Shown here: positions 54,843-64,000 of the stretch, piece after piece | Layout: each line of letters begins with the position of its first letter | Position numbering within the stretch: the first letter of the stretch is position 1 | NCBI GenBank assembly: GCA_016720545.1 | Contig: JADKKK010000005.1 | Coordinates: 372,001 to 436,000, forward strand | Source of the DNA: Myxococcales bacterium | Lineage (GTDB): Bacteria > Myxococcota_A > Polyangia > Polyangiales > Polyangiaceae | DNA: 64,000 bases | Direction of reading: 5' to 3' | Program-made: the position numbers and the translations under genes | The notes under the pieces: model-generated | Databases searched by the model: none | Told to the model about the DNA's origin: nothing | Seen by the model: the letters and a program-made list of their open reading frames with translations, nothing else

Positions 54843-56549
54843 TCAGTTGAGCAGCACGAGCGACGTCCCGTCCCTTCCGCAGAAAACGGCGGCGCCATCG
54901 TACCGCGACCCGCAGGTGGGGCAGATCTTTCCCTTCGGGCCGGCCTTGACCGGGGCCGGCCGCCCGTGCGCGGGGAGCGGCACGAGCTCCTCGCGGTGAT
55001 CCGGGCAGATGGTGGTGCCTTCGCCAAAACCGCGCTTGCACGTGGGGCATAGCAGGGGCACGGACGCCTCGTGGACGCTCTTCGGCACGAGCCTGCTCCC
55101 GTCGTGTGGGCAAAAGGTCGTGTCTCGCAGCGTGCGCTGGCAGGTCGGGCACACGAGCTCGGGCTCGGCTGCCGGCGTCGCCGCCGCGGCCACCGCGGCC
55201 GCCGCCTCCTGCTCTCCGTCTCGCGCGCGCGCGCGCGCTCTCTCTCGCTCTCTCTCGGCGAGCTTCGCCTTCGCCTTCTCGGCGCGGCGGACGCTCGCCT
55301 CGTGCGCCTCCAGCTCCTCCCGATAAGTGGCCTCCTTGGCGTCTTGGCGGGCCTGGATCTCGCGGACCAGGTCTTCGTGTTGGGTGATGCGCTCGGTCTC
55401 GAGGGCGAGGGCGCGTTTCTGCCGCCGCCGCAGCACGAGGTAAGCTGCCCCCAGCGCCGCCACCGCCGCGGAGATGATGCCCATGAACGTGGCGCGGCGC
55501 GCCTTCCGCCCGTCCTCGGCGGCGACCTCAGCGCTGCCGATCGACTCGCTCGGGAGCGAGACGCTCGCCGACTCGGCTTCGCCCGCGGCGTTGAGGCCCT
55601 GCTTCGCGAGGAGGGCGTCGTAGTTGGCCGCCGTCGAGATCTCGACCGTGACGCGCGCGGTCTTGCCCTCTGCGCTCGCCTCGAGCTCGTAGCTGCCCTC
55701 GGCGGCGCCCTCTGCGACGCTCACGAGCCCTTGCCCGTCGACGGTGATCTTCGGGCCCTTCGGCCGCGCGACCCACTTCACCGTGGCCGGGAGCGGACAG
55801 CCGGCTTCGTCGACGATCTTCGCGCGGAAGGAGAACGTCTCGCCCGCGCGGAGGAGCTTCTTCGAGGGCCTCACCTCCAGGCGGGCGGGCGGCCCGGGGT
55901 TGGCGCAGGCGCTCGGCGGCGGCTCCGGCGGTGGGGGTGGCGCAGACGGCGGCGGGGGCGTCGACGCGCTCGGAGGCGCGCTCGGCGCGGGCGCGGAGGC
56001 CGTCGCCGAGGCCGCGGGGGCGTCGGGGACGACGAGGTCGAAGCTCCGCGAGCGGCGCACGTCGGCGACACACAGCCCACCCTCGTGCGCGATTTCGTAG
56101 CGACCCGTCTCCGTCACGTTGATGTGGGTGTCGCTCGTCGCGACCACCAGGGTCTGCATGACCGTCTTACGGGGATCGCCCGCTGGCGTTGCGCAGCGCG
56201 TGCGCCACTGCCGGCTCCCGGCGGCGTGCGAGTAGCTCTCTCGAGCGAGGCCAGGGAGCTGATCGTAACACTGGTTCGAGCGGTAGACGCGGCCGCCGCC
56301 CACGAACGCGAGCACGTCACCCTCGGACTTCACCGTGATCGACTCGCCGCCGCCGGTGCTCGACGATCGCGGCGGTGGGCCGCAGCCCTCCTGCCAACGC
56401 TGCACCGTGAAGTCCTCGCGCAGGGCGCTCTGTCGCCACTTGCCATCGAGGGCGACGTCGGCGCGCGCGCTCGTGAGCGGTACGAGCGCGACCAGCGTGG
56501 CCAGCGCGGTGAGCGCGAGGACCACCGGTGAGGGACGATGCGTCTTCAC
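54843..56549 (-). CDS. Membrane protein with Ig-like outer part, coiled coil and three zinc ribbons
   Basis: This 568-residue protein has a signal peptide (PVVLALTALATLVALVPLTSARA), a periplasmic region with four cysteines (QEGCGPP, NQCYDQL, TRCATPAG, GGLCVAD), a Pro/Ser/Ala linker and a beta-sandwich-like domain (LEVRPSKKLLRAGETFSFRA to VTVEIS, about 220-310). A transmembrane helix (FMGIISAAVAALGAAYLVL) leads to a charged coiled coil and three C-terminal zinc ribbons: CPTCQRTLRDTTFCPHDG, CPTCKRGFGEGTTICPDH and CPTCGSRYDGAAVFCGRDG. The ribbons are cytoplasmic by topology. Start GTG 56549. It is divergent from ompA copy 2. Confidence 0.78.
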   Translation of the reverse strand: MKTHRPSPVVLALTALATLVALVPLTSARADVALDGKWRQSALREDFTVQRWQEGCGPPPRSSSTGGGESITVKSEGDVLAFVGGGRVYRSNQCYDQLPGLARESYSHAAGSRQWRTRCATPAGDPRKTVMQTLVVATSDTHINVTETGRYEIAHEGGLCVADVRRSRSFDLVVPDAPAASATASAPAPSAPPSASTPPPPSAPPPPPEPPPSACANPGPPARLEVRPSKKLLRAGETFSFRAKIVDEAGCPLPATVKWVARPKGPKITVDGQGLVSVAEGAAEGSYELEASAEGKTARVTVEISTAANYDALLAKQGLNAAGEAESASVSLPSESIGSAEVAAEDGRKARRATFMGIISAAVAALGAAYLVLRRRQKRALALETERITQHEDLVREIQARQDAKEATYREELEAHEASVRRAEKAKAKLAERERERARARARDGEQEAAAAVAAAATPAAEPELVCPTCQRTLRDTTFCPHDGSRLVPKSVHEASVPLLCPTCKRGFGEGTTICPDHREELVPLPAHGRPAPVKAGPKGKICPTCGSRYDGAAVFCGRDGTSLVLLN

Positions 56550-56676
56550 GGCGACGGTCAGAGGATAGCAGGACCTGGGGCGCCGCTGGGCAGCCTCCCG
56601 CCCGCGGCATCGGGCGTGGGCAAATCGTCGGCAAAAAGTGCACTTTTCGCTGCGGGATGCTATGTCGCGAGGGTAG

Positions 56677-58530
56677 ATGCGACCCGTACGACGCCCCGCC
56701 TTGCCGATCGCAGCGCGAGCGGTCCTCACCGTGCTTGCCGCCGTGGGGGTCAGCGCACCCGCGCTGACCGCGAACGCGCAGCCCATCCCCGAAGCGAACG
56801 GTCAGGGTTTCGACACCCACCTGTTTCGCCCCGCGATGGACTCGAAGGGGTTCTTCTCCACGAACGGCACCGACATCCTCGGCGCGGGGGACTTCAGCCT
56901 CGGTCTCGTCATCGACTACGGCCGCAACCTCCTCCGAGTGCGCGATCTCGGCCAGGACAGCCCACAGCTCATCAACCACCAGTTCCAGGGCACGTTTCAT
57001 TTCGACTACGGCATCGCGAACCGGCTCGTGCTCGGTGTCTCGGCGCCCGTGAACCTGTCGTCCGGCGACGCTCAGTTCGACAAGCAGAACCCCCCTCAGC
57101 CCACGGTGAACCCCGGGCAGTGGTCGCCGAACGCCTTCGATTCGCAGACCCTCGGCTACCTCGCGCTCCACGGGAAGCTCCGCCTGCTCCGGCAGGAGCG
57201 AGGCTTCGGCCTCGCCATTTCGGCCCAGGTCGGCGTCCCCGTCACCGACGCGCCCCGCTCGGCGGGCGCAGACCCGGGGTACTTCGTGTGGCCGCAGGTC
57301 ATCGCCGAGAAGCGCTTCATCGGCGCGGGGCTGCTCCGCGTCGGCGTCAACGCAGGGTTCCGCGCGCACCAGCAGAGCACCACCGCGCTCGATCTTCGCG
57401 ACGGCCGCTTCGTCGACGGCCAGCGCGTCACGTACGGCCTCGGCGTCTCGATGCGCGTGGCGGAGCCCGTCGACCTCGTCGCGGACACGTACGGCACGTT
57501 CCTCCTCGGCAACGCCGACAGCGCGGTCAAGCCCTCCAACGAGGTCACCGGCGGGCTCAAGATCTTCATCGAGCGGAACAGCTACCTCATGCTTGGCGCC
57601 GGTCCGCGGTACACGAAGGGCTTCGAGGCGGCCGACGTGCGCGCGTTCGTCGGCTTCATCTTCGAGCCCTCCATCGGAGATCGCGACGGCGACGGCATCA
57701 AAGACGATCTCGATAAGTGCCCGGATGAAAAGGAAGATTTCGACGACTTCGAGGACGAAGACGGCTGCCCCGAGCCAGACAACGACCACGACGGTATCCC
57801 GGACGTCAAGGACCGCTGCCCGAATGTCCCCGAGGACAAGGACGGCGACGAGGACGAGGACGGCTGCCCCGAGCCGCCGAAAGACGGCGATCGCGATCGC
57901 GACGGTATCCCCGACTCGCGCGACAAGTGCCCCGACGATCCGGAGGACAAGGACGGCTTCGAAGACCAGGACGGCTGCCCCGAGCTCGACAACGACAACG
58001 ACGGCATCCCCGACGTGAAGGACCTCTGCCCGAACGAGCCGGAGACCTTCAACAAGTTCAAGGACGAAGACGGCTGCCCCGATCGACCGGATCTGCTGAT
58101 CGAAGACAACAACATCGTCATCCTCAAGAAGATCCAGTTCAAGACGGGCTCTGCCGAGATCCTCACCGAGTCGAACACGATCATCGATACGGTGGCTGGC
58201 GCGATCAAAGACCACCCGGAGTTCCAGCTCATCGAGGTCGCCGGACACGCCGACGAGCGCGCGACCGACGCCTACAACCTGAACCTCACCCAGGCGCGCG
58301 TGAACGCGGTCGTCGCGGCGCTCATCGCGCGCGGCGTGGCCGCCGAGAAGCTGCGTGGGAAGGGCTACGGCGAGTTCTGCCCCGAGGATCCTGCGCACAA
58401 CGAAGAGGCGTGGGAGAAGAACCGGCGCGTCGAGTTCAAGATCGTGAAGGGCGCGGACGGCCCGACGGGCGTCGCGCTCGGGTGCGAGAACGCGGCCTCG
58501 AAGGGCGTCCGGCCCGATCCGATCCCCTGA
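56677..58530 (+). CDS. OmpA-family outer-membrane protein with thrombospondin type-3 repeats (second)
   Basis: This 617-residue outer-membrane protein has a signal peptide (VLTVLAAVGVSAPALTANAQ). Residues about 45-330 form a predicted barrel (FSLGLVIDYGRNLLRVRD, YLMLGAGPRYTKGF). Five TSP3 calcium repeats follow (about 335-470, for example DRDGDGIKDDLDKCPDEKED). The C-terminal OmpA domain has IQFKTGSAEILTESN, IEVAGHADERATDAYNLNLT and KNRRVEFKIV for peptidoglycan binding. A cysteine pair sits at EFCPEDP and ALGCEN. GAGGG precedes the ATG. It shares architecture with the protein at 48365 but has only moderate sequence similarity. Confidence 0.92.
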   Translation: MRPVRRPALPIAARAVLTVLAAVGVSAPALTANAQPIPEANGQGFDTHLFRPAMDSKGFFSTNGTDILGAGDFSLGLVIDYGRNLLRVRDLGQDSPQLINHQFQGTFHFDYGIANRLVLGVSAPVNLSSGDAQFDKQNPPQPTVNPGQWSPNAFDSQTLGYLALHGKLRLLRQERGFGLAISAQVGVPVTDAPRSAGADPGYFVWPQVIAEKRFIGAGLLRVGVNAGFRAHQQSTTALDLRDGRFVDGQRVTYGLGVSMRVAEPVDLVADTYGTFLLGNADSAVKPSNEVTGGLKIFIERNSYLMLGAGPRYTKGFEAADVRAFVGFIFEPSIGDRDGDGIKDDLDKCPDEKEDFDDFEDEDGCPEPDNDHDGIPDVKDRCPNVPEDKDGDEDEDGCPEPPKDGDRDRDGIPDSRDKCPDDPEDKDGFEDQDGCPELDNDNDGIPDVKDLCPNEPETFNKFKDEDGCPDRPDLLIEDNNIVILKKIQFKTGSAEILTESNTIIDTVAGAIKDHPEFQLIEVAGHADERATDAYNLNLTQARVNAVVAALIARGVAAEKLRGKGYGEFCPEDPAHNEEAWEKNRRVEFKIVKGADGPTGVALGCENAASKGVRPDPIP

Positions 58531-58720
58531 GCGTCGTCGGGGCGTATCTCCCTAGCCCGAGCCTTCGCGCAGGTCCCGTGCGTGCGCCCGTCGCCGGCTC
58601 GCGCGGGCCAGCGTTGCCGCGCGTCGCACATCGAAACACCGACCGAGCTCGCCGCGCGAAGGCCCTCGCCCGCGGAAGCGGGCGAGCCTCGGCGCGAGCG
58701 GTCGGACCGCTACGCGCGCC

Positions 58721-60352
58721 CTATTGGCACTTCCTGGACACGCGGAGGTCGCCGGCGGCTTTCGCGCACGCGGTATCCCCGGTGGCCCGGCAGGCTTGCT
58801 TGAGCGTCTGGAGGCCGCCGCAGTCGAGCTGGTCCTTGCGCGGCAAGAGCTGGCTCTTCACCGCGCCCCAATCACCGGCCTTGATGGCCGCCTCGAGGGG
58901 GTTCGAGGGGGCGGGTTTGGCGCTCGGCTTGGGAGGCGCCGTGGTCCCAGGCGTGGCCGGGGCGGTCGCCGGCGGCGGCGCGGCTGTCGGCGTCAGCGCC
59001 GCGGTAGGGCCCGTCGGTGTCGGAGGGGTGGTGGGAGGCGGCGCGGCGGTCGCCGGAGGCTCGACGGTAGCGGGCGGCGCCGCGGAGGCCGACGGCGGCG
59101 GAGCGGTCTCCGTGGCCGTCGCCGAGGGCTGACCCGCGGCGAGGAGCGCCGCGGCCTTGGCTCGGAGCGAGGGGTCGAGGGAGGTCGTCGCCTCCACTCG
59201 GGTGAGCAGGCCGCGCTTCGTGGCGGCGTCGGCGGAGTCGGCTCGCGTCAGCATGCCCTCGGCCCACTGGGCCTCGAACGCGCGGTACTCGGGCGTCACG
59301 CGGACGGCCGAGGCCTCACGGATCTCGCGGTTGGTCGTGCTGTGGGCGTCGTCGCACGCGGGGGCAGCGGGGCCCTTCGCGCAGACGGCCTGCGCCTCTT
59401 TGAGCTTGCCGAGCTCGTATTCCATGACGGCGTCCGCGGCGGCGACGGGCTTCACGGGCGGCGCCTGTTCGCGCGACAAAGCGATGTATCCGCCCACGAC
59501 GAGGGCCGTGGCCACGATGGCGCCCAGCACCATCGAGGGGACGACGCTGCCCTTGGCGGCGGCGGGTCGCTTGGACGCGAACTCGACCTGACGATCGCTG
59601 ATCGCCGTCAGCTGCTGGCTCTCGTTGGCGCCGGGGATGAAGACCTGGCCAGCGCCGACGAACTTGAAGCGCACGTCGCCGAGCTCGATGAGGTCGCCGG
59701 CCTCGATGATGCCGCGCCGCAGATCGGCGCCGTTCACCCGGACTCCGTTCGAGGAGCCCTTGTCCATGATCTCGTAGCGGCCCTCGCCCAGCGTGTGGAT
59801 CTCGCAGTGCAGGCGCGACACCGAGTTGTGGTCGACGGAGACGTGGCAGTCTTCCGCGCGACCGACGGTGGTGAGCTCCGGATCGAGGGGGAACTCGACC
59901 CCGGGCGTGGGTCCCACCAGCATGACCAGCCGCGTGGGGCGCTCCATGAGCAGCGAGCCTCTGAAGGCGCTCGCCATGGGCATCGTCTTGCGTGACGCCT
60001 CGACCTCGGTCACCGGGACGTAGGGCGCGGTCGCCTCCGTCATCGACTCGTCTTGATAGACGATGCGGTAGTCACCCAGCTGGATGAGATCACCGTGCTG
60101 CAGCTCGGTGGGCTCGGCCACGCGCAGCCCGTTCACGTGGACGCCGTTGTAGCTTTCCTTGTCCTCGAGGACGTACGTGTCGCCGCCGCCCGTCGACGCG
60201 GCCTTGCGGACGAGCCGCGCGTGGTCTCGCGAGATGTTCCGCTCGGTGAGGCGGATGGTGTTCCCCTCTTTGCGGCCGACGGAGTAGTCGTCGCGCGACA
60301 GCGGGACGACCGTGCGCTTTCCCTCGTCGTCTTCGATGACAAGCTTCCACAT
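58721..60352 (-). CDS. Double-FHA-domain transmembrane protein
   Basis: This 543-residue protein binds phosphothreonine through two FHA domains: first VGRKEGNTIRLTERNISRDH with SYNGVHVNG (about 25-85), second VGRAEDCHVSVDHNSVSRLH with SSNGVRVNG (about 150-210). A transmembrane helix (VPSMVLGAIVATALVVGGYIAL) is near residue 270, followed by a periplasmic Pro/Thr/Ala linker and a C-terminal helical region with cysteines (LDCGGLQTLKQACRATGDTAC). It is a likely reader of the Ser/Thr kinases in the window. No strong ribosome binding site is seen before ATG 60352. Confidence 0.9.
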   Translation of the reverse strand: MWKLVIEDDEGKRTVVPLSRDDYSVGRKEGNTIRLTERNISRDHARLVRKAASTGGGDTYVLEDKESYNGVHVNGLRVAEPTELQHGDLIQLGDYRIVYQDESMTEATAPYVPVTEVEASRKTMPMASAFRGSLLMERPTRLVMLVGPTPGVEFPLDPELTTVGRAEDCHVSVDHNSVSRLHCEIHTLGEGRYEIMDKGSSNGVRVNGADLRRGIIEAGDLIELGDVRFKFVGAGQVFIPGANESQQLTAISDRQVEFASKRPAAAKGSVVPSMVLGAIVATALVVGGYIALSREQAPPVKPVAAADAVMEYELGKLKEAQAVCAKGPAAPACDDAHSTTNREIREASAVRVTPEYRAFEAQWAEGMLTRADSADAATKRGLLTRVEATTSLDPSLRAKAAALLAAGQPSATATETAPPPSASAAPPATVEPPATAAPPPTTPPTPTGPTAALTPTAAPPPATAPATPGTTAPPKPSAKPAPSNPLEAAIKAGDWGAVKSQLLPRKDQLDCGGLQTLKQACRATGDTACAKAAGDLRVSRKCQ

Positions 60353-60623
60353 GGGGGGTACGGGCTTCTCTCGTTCCTGGGCGCGACGTCGCGGGTACGG
60401 GGACAGGAGCGTGGGGGGTCGCTCCCAGCGGCAGTCTAGCGAGCCAAGCCCCACGAAGGCAATGGGAACGCTTACTTCCCCGGGGCTCCGGGGCGCTGGC
60501 GCAACATACACGCTTTCCGGGCGAGGGGACCCGATCCCGCACCCGCCGCTCGAGGCGCGGCGCGCGGCGAGACGGCGCGGGTCGCGCTCGCCACGGGCGA
60601 CGCGCGCGCGCAATACTGGCGCC

Positions 60624-61298
60624 ATGCCCGCTCCCCCGACGACGGCCAGGGTCCTTTATCTCCACGGTTTCGCCTCGGGCCCAGGCTCCGCCAAGGCCAA
60701 AGCTTTCGCCCAGTTCGCCGCCGCGCGCGGGATCCCCATCGAGCGGCTGGACCTGCGACGGCCCAACTTCGAGCACCTGCGGCTCTCCGCCATGATCGAC
60801 CACGTGCGGGAGCGCATTGGCGGCGCCCGCGAGCGGGTCGTGCTGGTGGGGTCTAGCCTCGGCGGGCTGACGGCGTGCCGCGTAGCCGAGCGCGATCCGC
60901 GCGTCGCAGCGCTGGTGCTCATGGCGCCGGCGTTCCGGCTGATGGACCTCTGGGCCTCCCGGCTCGGGCCCGAGGGCCTCGCGGCGTGGTCGGCGACCGG
61001 CTGGCTGGAAGTGGACGACTACCAGGCTCGCGCCAAAGCCCGCGTCGACTACGGCTTCTTCGAGGACATGACCCGGGCCGATCCCGAGGAACCGCCCGAC
61101 GTCCGCGTGCCGGTGCTGCTCTTCCACGGTGTGGGCGACGACGTGGTCCCCATCGCTCGCGCGCGCGATTTCGCCGCGGGGCGCCGCAACGTGAGGCTCG
61201 TCGAGGTCGACGACGGCCACGAGCTCGTCCGCTCGCTACCCGACATCGTCGCCGAGAGCGCCCGGTTCCTCGCCGGCTGGGGTTGGGACGCGGCCTGA
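60624..61298 (+). CDS. Alpha/beta hydrolase, YqiA-like esterase
   Basis: This 224-residue cytoplasmic esterase matches the YqiA/UPF0227 group: VLYLHGFASGPGSAKAKAFA at the start, nucleophile elbow GSSLGGLTA (GxSxG), VPVLLFHGVGDDVVP with the acid and GHELVRSLPD with the catalytic His. The ATG at 60624 gives the usual length. It is divergent from the FHA gene and followed by the kinase-like gene 49 bases later. Confidence 0.9.
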   Translation: MPAPPTTARVLYLHGFASGPGSAKAKAFAQFAAARGIPIERLDLRRPNFEHLRLSAMIDHVRERIGGARERVVLVGSSLGGLTACRVAERDPRVAALVLMAPAFRLMDLWASRLGPEGLAAWSATGWLEVDDYQARAKARVDYGFFEDMTRADPEEPPDVRVPVLLFHGVGDDVVPIARARDFAAGRRNVRLVEVDDGHELVRSLPDIVAESARFLAGWGWDAA

Positions 61299-61347
61299 AC
61301 CGTGCCCTGGAGTTGACAGTAAGGCCTATTTCAGCTTCCATTGGTGA

Positions 61348-64000
61348 ATGGGCGTCCCGGGGGTGGTGCCATCTTGGTTGGCGGATCCCCCCGCGTTGGG
61401 GGGCGAACGTCCCTTCGAGGCCCTGGAATGCGCCGGCGAGGGAGCGCGGAGTCGGGTCTACCGGGGCGTCTGGCGAGCCACCGGCGCTCCGATCGCGCTC
61501 AAGGTCTCGACCTCCAACGACGGAGGCGCGGAGCTCGCGGCGGAGGGCGCGCTCCTCGCGCGCCTCGATCTCCGTTGGGGCCCGCGGGCCTTGGGGGCGG
61601 GGGCCTGCGCGGGCGAGGTGGGAGCCGACGCGAAGGCTGAGCTTGAGGGGCCGGGGGCCCGGTGGCTCGCGCTTGGCTGGTCGGACGGGCACACGCTCTC
61701 GGAGGCCTTGAGGGGCGCGCCGGACGTGGCCTCCCGCGTGACGCTCGCGGCGCGGGTCGCCCACGGCGTCGGGCGGGCGCTCGAAGAACTGCACGCGCTC
61801 GGGCTGCGTCATGGAGACGTGAAGCCCGCGAACATCCTCGTCACGTCGGGCCCCATCGCTCGCGACGCCGCGGAGGAGCGCGGCGTGAGCCTGGTCGACT
61901 ATGGGTTCGCGGGCGGCGCGCGGCTCGTTGGGGCGACGCCTCGGTACCTCGCGCCGGAGGTGTCGCGCGGCGGCGCGCCGCTGGTGGAGGCCGACCTCTT
62001 TGCGCTCGGCGTGGTGCTCCTCGAGGTGCTGGAGCCCGATGCGCGCGGCGGCGCGCCGCTGGGCGCGCTGGGCGCGCTGGACGCGCTGACCTCGCCTTCC
62101 GCTCGCCCGGCCGAGGCCGAGGTCGCGGGGTGGGCGCGAGCGCTCACCTGCGCGGAGCCCGCGGGGCGCCCGAGCGCGCGGTGGGTGGCCGACCGCGCGG
62201 CGCGCTTGCTGGGGCTCCTGCCCGACCCGGTCGAGCTTCGTGGGCGTCGCATGCGGGCCATCGTGCGGGGCGTGGTCGCTCCGCGCGCGTCGGCGCTGGG
62301 CGCGGGGACCACCCTCGACCCCACGATCGGCGAGCCCGTGCGCGGCTGGCTCCTCGAGGCGAGCGCCCGCCTCGCCTCGGTGGGGGTCGCAGGGAGCCAC
62401 GTGGCGCCGCTCTCCGCGCTGGAGAAGACCCGCTGGCTGCTGGGCCTCGTCGGACCTCAGGCGGCGGCGTGGCCGTCGCCCGTGGAGGACGAGGCCGCGC
62501 TCGCGCGGAGCCTGCTCGCGCTGGCGGAGCGGTGGGAGCTCGGGGCGATCTCGTCGCGCGAGCTGTCGCGCGCTGAGGAGGCGCGCGTGCACGAGCGCGA
62601 GCGCGAGCCCGCGACCGAGCCGCTCGACCTCGAGCGCGTCGCGTGGCTGGCGCGCGAGTGCGCGGCGGCCGAACCCGCCCCGGAGGCGCGCGCCGAGCTC
62701 GAGGCGCGCGTGGAAGGCGAGGCCGACGCGTGTCCGCTCGCGCTCCGCGTGGGTTTCGGGCGAGTGCTGCTGCGTCGCGGCGAGCTTGGGCGCGCGCACG
62801 CCACGCTCGCCCCCCACTACGAACCGCTGGTCGAAGCCTGCGAGGGCAGCCGGCCGCCGCGGTCGGCCGCGGACGCGTGCCTCCTCGGCGCCGAGATCGC
62901 GCGGCGACGAGGCGACCGCACGGAGGCGCGCCGCCTCGCTCGCGCTGCGGCGCGCTGCGTGTCCTTGGGCGAGCGCGCTGGCGCCGTGCTGGGGCGCCTC
63001 GCGTGGGACGAGGGCGATCTGGCGGGCGCCGTGGCTGAGGTCGAGGGGGCAGCGGGGGGCTCGTCCGCCGAGGTCCTCGGCCTCGTCCGCTACTCGCGTG
63101 GCGAGTACGCGGCGGGGTGCGTCGAGGTGCGTCGCGCCCTCGCCGCGGAGCGCGACGCGGTGCTCTCGGCGCGCCTCGCAGGGGTGCTGGGAATGCTGGA
63201 GCACGCGCGGGGCGACGCTGCGGCGAGCCTCGCTGCGTTCGCGCGCGCCTCCGAGCTCGCGGGCCGAGAGGGGGCCCTCGTGGAGGAGGCGTCGTACGGC
63301 ACGGGCGTCGCCGCGGCCGCGGCAGATCTCGGCGACGTGGCGACCGCCCTCGCCACGGCGCAGCGGGTCGCGCTGCTCTGGGAGCGCTTCGGCCAGCCGG
63401 CGCGAGCCGCGCGCGCGTGGTTGTCGCGGTCATCGGCGTTCGCCCTCGTGGGAGCATCGCATGGAGCGCGCGAGGCCGCGACCGAGGCCCTGGTGCTGGC
63501 GGGCCGCGCCGGTGATCCGCTCGCCGAGGCGTACGCGCGCTGGGCGCTGGCCGAGCTCTCCGCGCCGGTGGAGACCTACGAGGGGCTCCGCCGCGTGGAC
63601 GAGGCGCTCGCCGCCCTCGCGCCGCGCGATCCCCTCCGAGTGCGGGCCGCAGCCGCGCTCCTCCGGGCGTCGCCCGACGCGCTCGCCTCGGAGCGACTGG
63701 TCGCGTGTGACGCAGCCGCCGCCACCGCGGAGGCGACGGCGCGGTGGGAGTGGTGGGGCGCGCGGGCGCTCCACGCGGCGACGGTGTCGGCGTCGGTCCC
63801 TCGTGCGCACGCGCCGGACGAGGTGCTCGCCGAGCTGCTCGCTCTTGCCTCTTCGGAAGCTCGGGGCGAAGCGGCGGCGTCCGAGGGGCGCGCCCTCGAG
63901 GCCGGCGTTTCCCTCGCGGAGCGCCTAGGCCACGGCGACGCCGCGAAGCTGCTCACGGCGCGCCTCGCGCGCCTCGCGTCGCGCGTCCGCGCCCACTGCC
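61348..64000 (+). CDS. Kinase-like domain protein with helical repeats, C-terminus outside the window
   Basis: At least 884 codons are open from ATG 61348 to the window end. The N-terminal 250 residues form a protein-kinase-like domain: FEALECAGEGARSRVYRG glycine loop, IALKVS lysine, LRHGDVKPANIL (HGD replacing HRD, about 155), VDYGFAGG (DYG replacing DFG) and TPRYLAPEV. The catalytic Asp and Lys are kept, so activity is possible but altered. The long remainder is Ala/Arg/Leu-rich helical repeats (for example LGRAHATLAPHYEPLVEACE), of TPR/SEL1-like type, as in large myxobacterial kinases with tetratricopeptide sensor regions. The end cannot be judged. Confidence 0.85.
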   Translation, partial: MGVPGVVPSWLADPPALGGERPFEALECAGEGARSRVYRGVWRATGAPIALKVSTSNDGGAELAAEGALLARLDLRWGPRALGAGACAGEVGADAKAELEGPGARWLALGWSDGHTLSEALRGAPDVASRVTLAARVAHGVGRALEELHALGLRHGDVKPANILVTSGPIARDAAEERGVSLVDYGFAGGARLVGATPRYLAPEVSRGGAPLVEADLFALGVVLLEVLEPDARGGAPLGALGALDALTSPSARPAEAEVAGWARALTCAEPAGRPSARWVADRAARLLGLLPDPVELRGRRMRAIVRGVVAPRASALGAGTTLDPTIGEPVRGWLLEASARLASVGVAGSHVAPLSALEKTRWLLGLVGPQAAAWPSPVEDEAALARSLLALAERWELGAISSRELSRAEEARVHEREREPATEPLDLERVAWLARECAAAEPAPEARAELEARVEGEADACPLALRVGFGRVLLRRGELGRAHATLAPHYEPLVEACEGSRPPRSAADACLLGAEIARRRGDRTEARRLARAAARCVSLGERAGAVLGRLAWDEGDLAGAVAEVEGAAGGSSAEVLGLVRYSRGEYAAGCVEVRRALAAERDAVLSARLAGVLGMLEHARGDAAASLAAFARASELAGREGALVEEASYGTGVAAAAADLGDVATALATAQRVALLWERFGQPARAARAWLSRSSAFALVGASHGAREAATEALVLAGRAGDPLAEAYARWALAELSAPVETYEGLRRVDEALAALAPRDPLRVRAAAALLRASPDALASERLVACDAAAATAEATARWEWWGARALHAATVSASVPRAHAPDEVLAELLALASSEARGEAAASEGRALEAGVSLAERLGHGDAAKLLTARLARLASRVRAHC

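Noticed and set aside
55218..55258. CG/CT microsatellite as a phase-variation switch
   Set aside because: It codes in frame for the charged Glu/Arg coiled coil and gives no sign of a broken frame.

Overview
The window is a stretch of very GC-rich chromosome that looks like a myxobacterium (former Deltaproteobacteria), most likely of the Sorangiineae/Polyangiales type. The signs are three Ser/Thr kinase-like proteins, a double-FHA protein, proteins ending in the AgmX/PglI tail domain, OmpA proteins with calcium-binding thrombospondin type-3 repeats, many lipoproteins with Ala/Pro/Asp/Gly-rich linkers, and strong G/C preference at third codon positions. This is inference from content; no rRNA is present to confirm it.

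Layout. 1-4.0 kb: a minus-strand operon of a DUF2760 protein and two Hsp70-like ATPases. 4.0-6 kb: acylphosphatase and a frameshifted HEAT/TPR protein. 6-8 kb: a coupled pair of tRNA-modification genes (tgt and an mnmD-like methyltransferase). 8.2-15.5 kb: polysaccharide deacetylase, a cysteine-repeat protein with an FGE/sulfatase-modifying-factor fold, TerC, CHAD protein, prfB with its programmed frameshift, and an exported unknown. 15.6-18.8 kb: Ser/Thr kinase, then a phosphate-uptake pair (DUF47 and Pit). 18.9-25.8 kb: two copies of a 296-bp palindromic element and one 128-bp element with perfect inverted ends, around a GT-C-type membrane protein, tRNA-Cys, zinc-ribbon proteins, and a dihaem cytochrome c/rhodanese fusion. 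25.8-36.1 kb: serS, several lipoproteins, a cNMP-binding/DUF1003 protein, an MFS antiporter, an ATP-grasp protein and a VWA lipoprotein. 36.3-44.8 kb: MscS channel, membrane kinase, two tandemly duplicated lipoproteins, a DsbA-like lipoprotein, a Spy/CpxP-like protein and an MBL-fold hydrolase. 44.8-48.1 kb: the conserved rpmH-rnpA-yidD-yidC-khpB cluster. 48.4-64 kb: two OmpA/TSP3 outer-membrane proteins, a cluster with CAP, SGNH-like and AgmX-tail proteins, a zinc-ribbon membrane protein, a double-FHA protein, an esterase and a kinase-like protein that runs off the window.

How the genes fit together. Most of the window is housekeeping plus envelope biology, with no biosynthetic gene cluster, prophage or CRISPR. 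Clear functional units are the Hsp70/DUF2760 chaperone operon, tgt-mnmD, DUF47-pit, and the RNase P/membrane-insertase cluster. The most novel-looking material is the family of short TA-flanked inverted-repeat elements that sit exactly at the 3' ends of convergent genes, and the repeated use of short in-frame tandem repeats to build the hydrophobic core of lipoprotein signal peptides. Two genes (an Hsp70 and the HEAT/TPR protein) carry frameshifts in GC-rich runs that may be real or may be assembly errors; the prfB frameshift is the known programmed type.
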